From the NCBI GenBank assembly GCA_017881705.1, contig JADGQP010000029.1, positions 1 to 17,628 of the forward strand: a stretch of DNA of 17,628 nucleotides, in the 5' to 3' direction. Source of the stretch: Christensenellaceae bacterium (GTDB lineage Bacteria > Bacillota > Clostridia > Christensenellales > Aristaeellaceae). Shown in pieces: positions 7,583-13,697 of this stretch. The notes beneath the pieces were generated by a model that had not been told where the DNA came from, ran no database searches, and saw only the letters and a program-made list of their open reading frames with translations. Both the position numbers and the translations under genes were made by a program. The number at the start of each line of letters is the position of its first letter. Positions within the stretch are counted from its first letter, which is position 1.

Positions 7583-7654
7583 CGACCGGCTTTGCCGGTC
7601 GGGCGGGGAGTTTGCGGCTCTGCCGCAAACAATACCCGAAGCTCAAAAAAGTGG
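7583..7654 (+). repeat. Double-hairpin REP-like element, copy A
   Basis: Two perfect hairpins in tandem: CGACCGGC/GCCGGTCG with a TTT loop (7583-7601), and GTTTGCGGC/GCCGCAAAC with a TCT loop (7610-7630), followed by ACCCGAAG and an A-run. The same arrangement appears on the minus strand at 13292-13360, with roughly 57 of 70 positions matching by eye. Both copies lie between the 3' ends of converging genes. A REP-like or other non-coding dispersed repeat is the best description. A further small hairpin, GAGGGC/GCCCTC (7551-7566), precedes this copy. Confidence 0.65.
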
Positions 7655-7672
7655 CGAAGCCCACTTTTTTGA
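7643..7672. terminator. Bidirectional rho-independent terminator
   Basis: A perfect 12-bp stem, TCAAAAAAGTGG and CCACTTTTTTGA with a 6-nt loop, carries A6 and T6 runs inside its arms. That is the usual layout for terminating transcription from both directions between the converging sensor operon and the PiT/DUF47 operon. Its left arm overlaps the end of the repeat element. Confidence 0.7.
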
Positions 7673-7680
7673 CAGTCTGA

Positions 7681-7712
7681 AACCCCCCGAAACCTTCCGT
7701 TTCGAGGGGTTT
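7681..7712. terminator. Convergent-gap terminator hairpin, copy 2
   Basis: A near-exact duplicate of the hairpin at 7482-7513: the same 11-nt arms and C-A mismatch, loop CTTCC instead of ATTCC, and a similar downstream ATCTTG. It is 15 nt past the stop of the DUF47 gene when read on the minus strand, so it can end that transcript. The pair forms a direct repeat about 198 bp apart that brackets the hairpin array. Confidence 0.55.
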
Positions 7713-7726
7713 GCCATCTTGTAATC

Positions 7727-8350
7727 TCAGGTATTGCCGATCGCGATGCTTTCCAGAATATCCGCCACATTCTCGCAGGTATCGCAGCAGCGCTCGAAGA
7801 TATCGTAGATTTCACGCCAGTCGATAACCTCGATGGGGTCGGTGCAGGTGGTGTGAAGGTTGCGCATACAGCGTACGTATTTATCGTCGCCCACTTCCTC
7901 CAGGCGGTTGAGCTCGATAATCAGTTCCTTGAGCTTTTTGGATTTCTTAAAGTTGGAAAACTCCTCCAGCATTTCCTTCATCGTGTTGCAGCAATGGATT
8001 ACCAGATCTGCAAAATCGATGCTGTCGGGGCGAATCTGCGTAATGTTGGTCATGTAGATGCGAATCAGAATGTCCTCAATGGCATCGGTCACGTCGTCGA
8101 GGTTCTGGCTGAGCTTGGTCAGGTCGTCCCGCTCAATGGGGGTGATAAAGGCGCTTACGAGCTTGCGAATTAACTCGTGGCGGGTATTATCCCCCTTATG
8201 CTCAATCTCGTGCAGCTGCACCTTTTGCGCTTCCAGCTTGTTCACGTCGAAATTGACAAGCACGGATTTGAGCATTTCGGCCGCTTCGCAGGAGATGGCG
8301 GCGCTTTCGACAAAATTGTTGAAATAGAAGTTTCCCGCCTTTTTAGACAT
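7727..8350 (-). CDS. DUF47 (PhoU-like) PiT accessory protein
   Basis: A 207-aa soluble, mostly helical cytoplasmic protein of the DUF47/PhoU-like family, the usual partner of PiT phosphate transporters and thought to control them. Typical features are the N-terminal FYFNNFVESA segment, EIEHKGDNTRHELIRKL with ITPIERDD (the acidic metal-binding type motif of PhoU-like bundles), LSQNLDDVTDAIED, a second half with NRLEEVGDDKYVR and TDPIEVIDWREIYD, and the ending CENVADILESI. The length matches the family. The ATG at 8350 has AAGGAG (8360-8365) 9 nt upstream. It follows the transporter gene by 28 nt, so the two are surely cotranscribed. Confidence 0.92.
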   Translation of the reverse strand: MSKKAGNFYFNNFVESAAISCEAAEMLKSVLVNFDVNKLEAQKVQLHEIEHKGDNTRHELIRKLVSAFITPIERDDLTKLSQNLDDVTDAIEDILIRIYMTNITQIRPDSIDFADLVIHCCNTMKEMLEEFSNFKKSKKLKELIIELNRLEEVGDDKYVRCMRNLHTTCTDPIEVIDWREIYDIFERCCDTCENVADILESIAIGNT

Positions 8351-8378
8351 AGCATCCCGCTCCTTCCGAGTTTACAGT

Positions 8379-9446
8379 TTACATAAATAGGGAAAACAGT
8401 TTCACCATTAGATAGGCGATCAGTCCGCACCCGGGGAATGTGAGCACCCAGGTAAGCACCATGTCGTTCACCAGCCCGTAATTCACGCAGGATAGTCGTT
8501 TGGCAGCGCCCACACCCATGACCGCCGTGGTTTTGGTGTGCGTGGTGCTTACCGGAATGCCGAACAGCGAGGAGAGCAGCAGGCACGAAGCGGCTGCCAT
8601 ATCCGCTGCGAAGCCCTGGTAGGTTTCCAGCTTGACCATATCCATCCCGACGGCCTTAATGATCTTATACCCGCCGATGGACGTGCCGATACCCATAACG
8701 AGGGAGCATAGCACCATCATCCAGATCGGCAACGCGACGATACCGGTGGAATCGCTGCCGTTGGCCAGGAAAACGCCTAAAATCAAAACGCCCATGAACT
8801 TTTGCCCATCCTGCGCGCCGTGCATGAAGGCCATGGCGGCTCCGCCGAAAATTTGGGCGCCCTTAAAAAAGCCGGTGGTTTTTCTTCGGTCCATCCTATG
8901 ACAGATCAACACCACCAGTTTGGACATCGCGTAGCCGGTCGCAAACCCCAGCACGGTGGACAGCGCCAGGCCGTAGATAACCTTGATCCACTCGCCGCCG
9001 TTGATGCCGCCAAAGCCGTTGTGCAGCGCGATCGCCGCGCCGGAAAGACCGGCGATCAGTGCGTGGCTTTCGCTGGTGGGGATACCGAAATACCACGCGG
9101 CAACCGCCCAGATGATAATGGCAAACAGCGCCGCGCAGAGCGCAACCATCGCCTCGTGCGTGTTTCCGTTGAAATTGACCATGTTTTTAATGGTCATCGC
9201 TACCGTGGAATTGATCAGCGTCAGCACAAACGTGCCCAGAAGGTTAAAAACAGCGGCCATCATTACCGCCGCCCGGGGCGGCATGGCGCGGGTAGCCACG
9301 CAGGTGGCAATGGCGTTGGGCGCGTCGGTCCAACCGTTTACAAAAATGACGCCCAGGGTGAGAATAACGGTGATTAATAATGCTGGGTTAGCCAAAATCT
9401 GATGCAGGAACCAAATAAAAGAAAAATCGTTCACATCCGGCCACAT
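8379..9446 (-). CDS. PiT-family inorganic phosphate transporter
   Basis: A 355-aa polytopic membrane protein that imports phosphate (usually as a metal-phosphate complex) driven by the proton or sodium gradient. The duplicated PiT signature is visible as VNGWTDAPNAIATC (36-49) in the N-terminal half and as GIPVSTTHTKTTAVMGVG in the C-terminal half, with PTSESHALIAG and MAFMHGAQDGQKFMG between. The length suits the short bacterial PiT form. The ATG at 9446 has AAAGG directly abutting it, which is too close. The in-frame GTG at 9434 would sit at a better distance from AAGGATGTG, so the true start may be four codons later. The DUF47 gene follows at 28 nt. Head-to-head with hppA across a long gap. 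Confidence 0.93.
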   Translation of the reverse strand: MWPDVNDFSFIWFLHQILANPALLITVILTLGVIFVNGWTDAPNAIATCVATRAMPPRAAVMMAAVFNLLGTFVLTLINSTVAMTIKNMVNFNGNTHEAMVALCAALFAIIIWAVAAWYFGIPTSESHALIAGLSGAAIALHNGFGGINGGEWIKVIYGLALSTVLGFATGYAMSKLVVLICHRMDRRKTTGFFKGAQIFGGAAMAFMHGAQDGQKFMGVLILGVFLANGSDSTGIVALPIWMMVLCSLVMGIGTSIGGYKIIKAVGMDMVKLETYQGFAADMAAASCLLLSSLFGIPVSTTHTKTTAVMGVGAAKRLSCVNYGLVNDMVLTWVLTFPGCGLIAYLMVKLFSLFM

Positions 9447-9510
9447 CCTTTATAGTCTGCTGACGGCAAACGGCCAGCGCCATTTTTCGGTGCGAGCCAA
9501 TTTTTATTTT

Positions 9511-9540
9511 ATCATAAGTCGGATGTTAAGAGAAGGTAAA
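9511..9540 (-). promoter_or_regulatory. Candidate promoter of the PiT/DUF47 operon
   Basis: On the minus strand TTTACC (9535-9540) and TATGAT (9511-9516) are 18 bp apart, about 65 nt before the PiT start and inside an AT-rich patch. Matches are 4 of 6 and 5 of 6. I saw no clear Pho-box-like repeat nearby. Confidence 0.4.
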
Positions 9541-9879
9541 GTTTTTAAGTTGGCCTCCAAACCGCACGCAAGGGGAAACGTGTGAAAAGGCTTTTAATGC
9601 CTTGATTACTGACACTCTTCGCCCTAAAAATATAATCTTCGGGAAAAGAAAATTTGTTAAATTTAGATGAATTTCATATTTAGCATCCGTTTTAGAAGGA
9701 GAATTAAAGAATATGGTGAAATAAAAAGTGGGAAAGATTGCGACTGATATTTTTCAGAGGCTCATGACCCTGGTTTCCGGCCGGCAGCAAGTTCGACGGT
9801 CGTTTTCTACACGCCGGAACCAATGGCGGTTAGGCGAAAAAACGGATGAAAAATGATAAGCAGGGACGAAGGTAACGTG
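9541..9879. other. AT-rich intergenic stretch with one structured segment
   Basis: No convincing gene. About 200 bp of AT-rich sequence is followed by a segment that can fold: GGTT-T-CCGGC (9772-9781) pairs with GCCGG-AACC (9813-9821), with one bulged T and a 31-nt interior holding a small CGA/TCG stem. It does not match a riboswitch class I know. A 42-codon frame from GTG 9728 shows nothing recognisable. Confidence 0.4.
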
Positions 9880-10248
9880 ATGAACAGGAACTTTGCCCGG
9901 GTCGCTTTTCACCTGGCCATGTCGGTTCTGCTGCTTGCGGTTATAGTTGCCTTCATCTGGTTCACGCCGAGCGCTCCGTTCGCACCACAGGAGAACCTGC
10001 CGTTACACTCGGCTGACTGGGCCTACTCAGGGGGTACAACCAACGAGGCAGCGCTTCCCTCGAGCCTGCGGCTCCCTTCGCTCCATCGGATCACCGCGCG
10101 TTTTTCGTTTCCTTTCCTGGGGCTGCTGTTTTGTCTGCCGACCGCATGGAAAACAACCTTCGCAGGGAAAAATCGGTTAAAAAACAAGCGATTTGCTTCG
10201 CAGTGTTATATTGGGCACCCTCATCAGGCGCCACCGGCAACGAGCTAA
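9880..10248 (+). pseudogene. Possible remnant of a membrane sensor gene (N-terminus only)
   Basis: An open frame starting with ATG at 9880, weakly preceded by GAAGG. It begins with a plausible N-terminus: basic residues, a transmembrane segment (SVLLLAVIVAFIWF), then a short extracytoplasmic start (PLHSADWAYSG) that resembles the beginning of sensor domains in GGDEF or kinase proteins. After about 47 codons the translation turns into unconvincing sequence with many Arg, Pro, Ser and His, and then stops. The best guess is a decayed or truncated gene; it may equally be chance. It is followed by hppA 75 nt later. Confidence 0.25.
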
Positions 10249-10291
10249 AGGCACCCGGGCATCGCTTGTCTGCGATGGCTTTCCGTGCCTT
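10248..10291 (+). promoter_or_regulatory. Two-tiered stem-loop in the hppA leader
   Basis: The outer stem AAGGCAC/GTGCCTT (10248-10254 with 10285-10291) encloses an internal loop (CCGGG opposite GCTTTCC) and an inner stem CATCGC/GCGATG with a TTGTCT loop. It ends 19 nt before the hppA ribosome site AGGAGAGGG (10311-10319). If transcribed it could regulate the pyrophosphatase. I do not recognise a known riboswitch class, and the hppA promoter was not located. Confidence 0.35.
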
Positions 10292-10323
10292 AGATTATAT
10301 ATTTTATAAAAGGAGAGGGTAGT

Positions 10324-12384
10324 ATGTTCTGGGTTATCGTTTCTATTGTGGTTTCTGTGGCTGCCATGGGGGTAGCGGCGTACTTCTACCGCTGGGTCAA
10401 GGCTCTGCCCTGCACAGACGAAAAACTGAACGACATCGGTAAGTTGATTCGTGATGGTGCGTATACGTTCATTAAAACCGAATACAAAACCCTGGCAATC
10501 TTCTGCGGCAGCGTGTCCGTAGTGATTCTGCTTTTGTTCCCCAACCCGGTCTGGAGCGGGATGGGGATGGGCAAGAACGTGCTGATGATGGTCGCCTATA
10601 TCCTGGGCTCCACCTTATCGGCCGCGGCGGGCGTGGTGGGCATCAGCATTTCCACAGTAGCCAACGTTAAGTCCGCCTTCGCCGCGAAAAAGGGCATCGC
10701 GCCCGCTTTCATGGCCGGTTTCCGCGGTGGCGCCGTCATGGGCATGGCAGTCGTCGCCACCTCGCTGCTTGGCACCGCGGTACTGTACCTGCTTACCAGC
10801 AGCCAGGAAATGATTATGGCGTTCAGCTTCGGCGCAAGCTCCCTGGCCCTGTTCGCCAAAGCTGGTGGCGGAATTTTCACCAAAACCGCCGATATATCCG
10901 CTGACCTTGCTGGCAAAGTGGAACTGGGCATTCCGGAAGACGATCCCCGCAACCCCGCCGTAATCGCGGATAACGTAGGCGACAATGTCGGCGATGTCGC
11001 TGGCATGGGCGCGGACCTGTTTGACTCCAACGTGGCTGCCATTGCCGCCGCCGTGATTATCGGCGTGGCCGTAAAGCGCGTAGATCTCGTATTCCTGTTC
11101 GGTTCCCTGGGTCTGCTGGCCTCTATCGTAGGCGTGCTACTGTCCCGTATCGGCGCGAACGGCGACCCGGGCAGGGCGCTGAACCGCGGCACCTACGTAA
11201 CCTGCGGCATCTTTGCCCTGTTCACCCTGGCCGCGAGCCTGCTGGGCGGCTGCCCCATTGAAATCTGGGGCTGCGCGATGCTGGGCATGGTAGCGGGTGT
11301 GGTAATCGGCTTCACGAGCGAGTTCTTTACCGGCGACGACAAGAAGCCTGTAGAAAAAGTTGCCCGCGCCTGCCAGAGCGGCCCCGCGTTCACCATCCTT
11401 TCCGGCTTCAGCTACGGGCTATGGAGCACCCTCCCTTCCATGACGGGTATCGGCCTGGCCGCTTTGTTCTCCTATAAACTGGCCCATCTGCTGGATATCC
11501 GTTACGCTACCATGAATAACGATTACGCCATGCTGGGTATCGCCATCGCGGCGCTGGGCATGCTCTCGGTGGTCGGTATGATCATCAGCAACGATGCTTA
11601 CGGCCCCATCGTGGATAATGCCCGCGGCCTGGCTGAAATGGGCGGCTTGGGCGACGACGTGCTGGAGATTACCGACAAGCTCGATTCCGCCGGCAACACC
11701 TCCAAGGCCATCACCAAAGGCTTCGCCATCGGCGCCGCCGGCCTGACCGTAATCGCCTTGCTGGGCGCGTTCATCGAAACCGTGCAAAGCTACGGCGCAA
11801 CCGTAACCCTGAACCTGATGGATCCCGTTGTGTTCTTTGGCGTTCTGGTGGGCGCGGCGGTACCCGCGATCTTCTCCGCCATGCTCATCCTGGGCGTGGA
11901 CCGCAACGCGCAGACCATGGTTAAAGAGATTCATCGCCAGTTCCGCGAAATCCCGGGCCTGGCCGAAGGCAAAGAAGGCGTGAAGCCCGAATACGGCAAG
12001 TGCATCGACATCGCCGCCAAGGGCGCCATCCGTGAGTTGATCCCCGCGGGCCTGTCCGCCATATTGATTACGCTGGCGGTGGGCTTCCTGGGCGGCGTGA
12101 ACGCGGTGGGCGGCTACCTGGCTGGCAACATCGTGTCCGGTCTGCTGCTGGCGCTGCTGATGAGCAACGCGGGTGGCCTGTGGGACAACGCCAAGAAGTT
12201 CATCGAGTCCGGCAACTTCGGCGGCAAGGGCAGCGACGCGCACAAGGCGGCCGTCATCGGCGATACCGTTGGCGATCCGTTCAAAGATACCGCCGGTCCT
12301 TCGCTCAACACGCAGATCACCGTGGTTTCCCTGGTGTCCTCTCTGTCGGCGGGGCTGTTTGTGGCCGCTTCGCTGATCCATTAA
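10324..12384 (+). CDS. hppA: Membrane-bound proton-translocating pyrophosphatase, K+-independent type
   Basis: This integral membrane enzyme hydrolyses pyrophosphate and pumps H+ out of the cytoplasm, saving energy from biosynthetic PPi. It is 686 aa with about 16 hydrophobic segments, normal for bacteria. Hallmarks are GGGIFTKTADISADLAGKVE (181-200), the PPi/Mg site DDPRNPAVIADNVGDNVGD (206-224), and the C-terminal AAVIGDTVGDPFKDTAGPSLN. The subtype motif GNTSKAITKG carries Lys460 and Thr463, which mark the K+-independent subfamily; its characterised members pump protons. K+-dependent enzymes have Ala and Gly or Ala there. The start is supported by AGGAGAGGG at 10311-10319. The DUF368 gene follows after 4 nt, so they share a transcript. 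Confidence 0.97.
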   Translation: MFWVIVSIVVSVAAMGVAAYFYRWVKALPCTDEKLNDIGKLIRDGAYTFIKTEYKTLAIFCGSVSVVILLLFPNPVWSGMGMGKNVLMMVAYILGSTLSAAAGVVGISISTVANVKSAFAAKKGIAPAFMAGFRGGAVMGMAVVATSLLGTAVLYLLTSSQEMIMAFSFGASSLALFAKAGGGIFTKTADISADLAGKVELGIPEDDPRNPAVIADNVGDNVGDVAGMGADLFDSNVAAIAAAVIIGVAVKRVDLVFLFGSLGLLASIVGVLLSRIGANGDPGRALNRGTYVTCGIFALFTLAASLLGGCPIEIWGCAMLGMVAGVVIGFTSEFFTGDDKKPVEKVARACQSGPAFTILSGFSYGLWSTLPSMTGIGLAALFSYKLAHLLDIRYATMNNDYAMLGIAIAALGMLSVVGMIISNDAYGPIVDNARGLAEMGGLGDDVLEITDKLDSAGNTSKAITKGFAIGAAGLTVIALLGAFIETVQSYGATVTLNLMDPVVFFGVLVGAAVPAIFSAMLILGVDRNAQTMVKEIHRQFREIPGLAEGKEGVKPEYGKCIDIAAKGAIRELIPAGLSAILITLAVGFLGGVNAVGGYLAGNIVSGLLLALLMSNAGGLWDNAKKFIESGNFGGKGSDAHKAAVIGDTVGDPFKDTAGPSLNTQITVVSLVSSLSAGLFVAASLIH

Positions 12385-12388
12385 TTCG

Positions 12389-13264
12389 ATGAAGAAACAA
12401 AACGAGGTTCATTCCACCGCGGGGGCTAACCGCCCCCGCGGCGGCTGGTTGTATTCCATGCTCAAAGGCGCGTTGATCGGTACGGGTGCCATCCTTCCGG
12501 GTATCAGCGGCGGTGTGCTGTGCGTTGTGTTTGGTATCTATCGCCCCGTGATGGAGCTGTTGGCGCATCCCATACGGGAACTGAAAAAGAACTTTTGGTA
12601 TTTCGTGCCGATCCTGTTGGGCTTTGCCGTTGGCGTACTGGGCATTTCTAAACTGCTGCAATGGGTGCTGACCGAGGCGGAAACGCCCGCCGTGTGGTTG
12701 TTTGTCGGGTTAATCGTAGGCACGATGCCTTCTCTTTGGAATGACGCGGGCAAAGAAGGCCGACCGGCCGGAAGCCTGTGGGCCGGCGGGATTACCCTGG
12801 TGGTAATGCTGGCATTTCTGCTTTGGGTAAAAAGCTCCGGCACGGTGCAGTTTGTTCCCTCCGTGTGGGTATGGGCGCTGTGCGGGGTACTGTGGGGTTT
12901 GGGCTTTATCGCCCCTGGGTTAAGCCCCTCGTCCCTGTTTTTCTTTATGGGCGTGATGGAACCGATGATGGCGGGCATATCGGCACTTTCAATGCCGGTG
13001 CTTCTGCCTATGGGCGTCGGGTTAATCGGGTGCGTGCTGTTGCTTTCCCGCGGGATGGAATGGCTGCTGCACAACCGTTATGCCGCCGTTTCCCACGCTA
13101 TTCTGGGCCTGGCTATCGCTTCCACGGTGGTGATTCTGCCGCTTAACGACGTGCATTCCGTAGGCGACGTGCTAATCTATGCGCTGTGTTTCGCCGCCGG
13201 TTTGGTGATTGCCCTGTGGATGGACCGGATGAATAAAAAGTTGGAAGCCAGCGGGCAAAAATAA
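12389..13264 (+). CDS. DUF368 membrane protein, PopT-type undecaprenyl phosphate translocase family
   Basis: A 291-aa polytopic membrane protein with about eight hydrophobic segments. The family signature is present twice as an inverted-repeat-type duplication: GTGAILPGISGGVLCVVFGIY (split here as GTGAILPGISGG, about 32-43, then VLCVVFGIY) and GLGFIAPGLSPSSLFFFMG (about 170-188). DUF368 proteins (PopT) were shown in Staphylococcus aureus work to be needed for recycling undecaprenyl phosphate, the wall-polymer carrier lipid, to the inner leaflet. Four nt separate it from hppA and no Shine-Dalgarno is visible, so translation is probably coupled to hppA. The ATG at 12389 is the first available; an internal Met24 also lacks a ribosome site. 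The family is secure and the carrier-lipid function is by homology. Confidence 0.88.
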   Translation: MKKQNEVHSTAGANRPRGGWLYSMLKGALIGTGAILPGISGGVLCVVFGIYRPVMELLAHPIRELKKNFWYFVPILLGFAVGVLGISKLLQWVLTEAETPAVWLFVGLIVGTMPSLWNDAGKEGRPAGSLWAGGITLVVMLAFLLWVKSSGTVQFVPSVWVWALCGVLWGLGFIAPGLSPSSLFFFMGVMEPMMAGISALSMPVLLPMGVGLIGCVLLLSRGMEWLLHNRYAAVSHAILGLAIASTVVILPLNDVHSVGDVLIYALCFAAGLVIALWMDRMNKKLEASGQK

Positions 13265-13291
13265 CTTCGCGTGTTATGCTTGCAGGTTTCC

Positions 13292-13360
13292 CCATTTTTA
13301 ATCTTCGGGCGCTGTTTGCGGCACAGCCGCAAACGCCCTGCCCGCCGGCGCAGCCGGACG
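13292..13360 (-). repeat. Double-hairpin REP-like element, copy B (inverted relative to copy A)
   Basis: On the minus strand: CCGGC/GCCGG with a 3-nt loop (13345-13357), a GGGC-rich spacer, GTTTGCGGC/GCCGCAAAC (13314-13334), then GCCCGAAG and an A-run. The order and most bases match copy A at 7583-7654. The main hairpin can extend through GGGC (13307-13310) with GCCC (13335-13338) past a 3-nt bulge. It sits between converging genes. Confidence 0.65.
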
Positions 13361-13365
13361 AACTG

Positions 13366-13402
13366 AAAACAGCCGGAGGGTTTTAACCCCCCGACTGTTT
13401 TT
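13366..13402. terminator. Bidirectional rho-independent terminator between DUF368 and DUF6171 genes
   Basis: The arm AAAACAGCCGGAGGGTT (13366-13382) pairs with AACCCCCCGACTGTTTT (13385-13401) through 15 of 17 positions, with two A-C type mismatches, a tight TTTTAA apex, and A4/T5 runs outside. It can end hppA-DUF368 on the plus strand and the GH51-DUF6171 transcript on the minus strand. It shares the string AACCCCCCGA with the two terminators near 7.5 and 7.7 kb. Confidence 0.8.
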
Positions 13403-13448
13403 AATTTAATCCTCTCAAGCCCGACAACATGGAAGAGAAGGCGAACGG

Positions 13449-13697
13449 CTACCACCGATTCTTCGGCGAAGGGCAGCCCATACAGGTTTTGGCCGCGCGC
13501 AGTTCCACATAGCAGCCGCACAGGGCGCACATCCCGTTGGTTAGCTGTTCGCATTTTCGGCAGACCGCCAGCCGCGCCCCATACGTTTCCGACGCGGCTT
13601 TTTCTTCCGGCGCAAGGGCGGCCAGCCATTCCCGCAGCAACGCGTACAAGGGCTTTTCGCTTTCCATTTCAGCAAGCAGGCAGCGACGGCAGATCAT
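13449..13697 (-). CDS. Small nine-cysteine protein, DUF6171-like
   Basis: An 82-aa cytoplasmic protein with four paired-cysteine knuckles: C3-C6, C46-C49, C57-C60 (plus C62) and C72-C75, separated by a helical, charged stretch (about 12-40). This resembles the DUF6171 family common in Clostridia. The pattern suggests binding of zinc, or less likely an iron-sulfur cluster. The ATG at 13697 overlaps the stop of the arabinofuranosidase gene (ATGA), so translation is probably coupled. Whether it works with the enzyme or simply shares its transcript cannot be told. Function unknown. Confidence 0.78.
   Translation of the reverse strand: MICRRCLLAEMESEKPLYALLREWLAALAPEEKAASETYGARLAVCRKCEQLTNGMCALCGCYVELRAAKTCMGCPSPKNRW

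Noticed and set aside
7482..7712. Repeated hairpins considered as a CRISPR array
   Set aside because: There are only two direct copies 198 bp apart with a structured segment between them and no regular spacers or cas genes.
7000..7815. Minus-strand open frame crossing the hairpin-rich convergent gap
   Set aside because: It spans terminators, repeats and the antisense of two genes, and has no ribosome site or recognisable product.
9786..9800. GTTCGA resembling a tRNA T-loop
   Set aside because: No acceptor stem, anticodon arm or D-arm can be built around it.
9740..9850. Possible cyclic-di-GMP riboswitch ahead of a sensor-like N-terminus
   Set aside because: The conserved GEMM-I strings (GGACGCAAAGCC-like core and paired GCAAAC) are not present, only a generic bulged stem.
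10200..10310. Fluoride, c-di-AMP or other known riboswitch ahead of the pyrophosphatase
   Set aside because: The stem-loop lacks the conserved core bases I know for those classes, so it is kept only as an unnamed leader structure.
11419..12381. Minus-strand open frame of about 320 codons inside hppA
   Set aside because: The translation is rich in His, Gln and Gly with no motif, and is entirely antisense to a certain gene.
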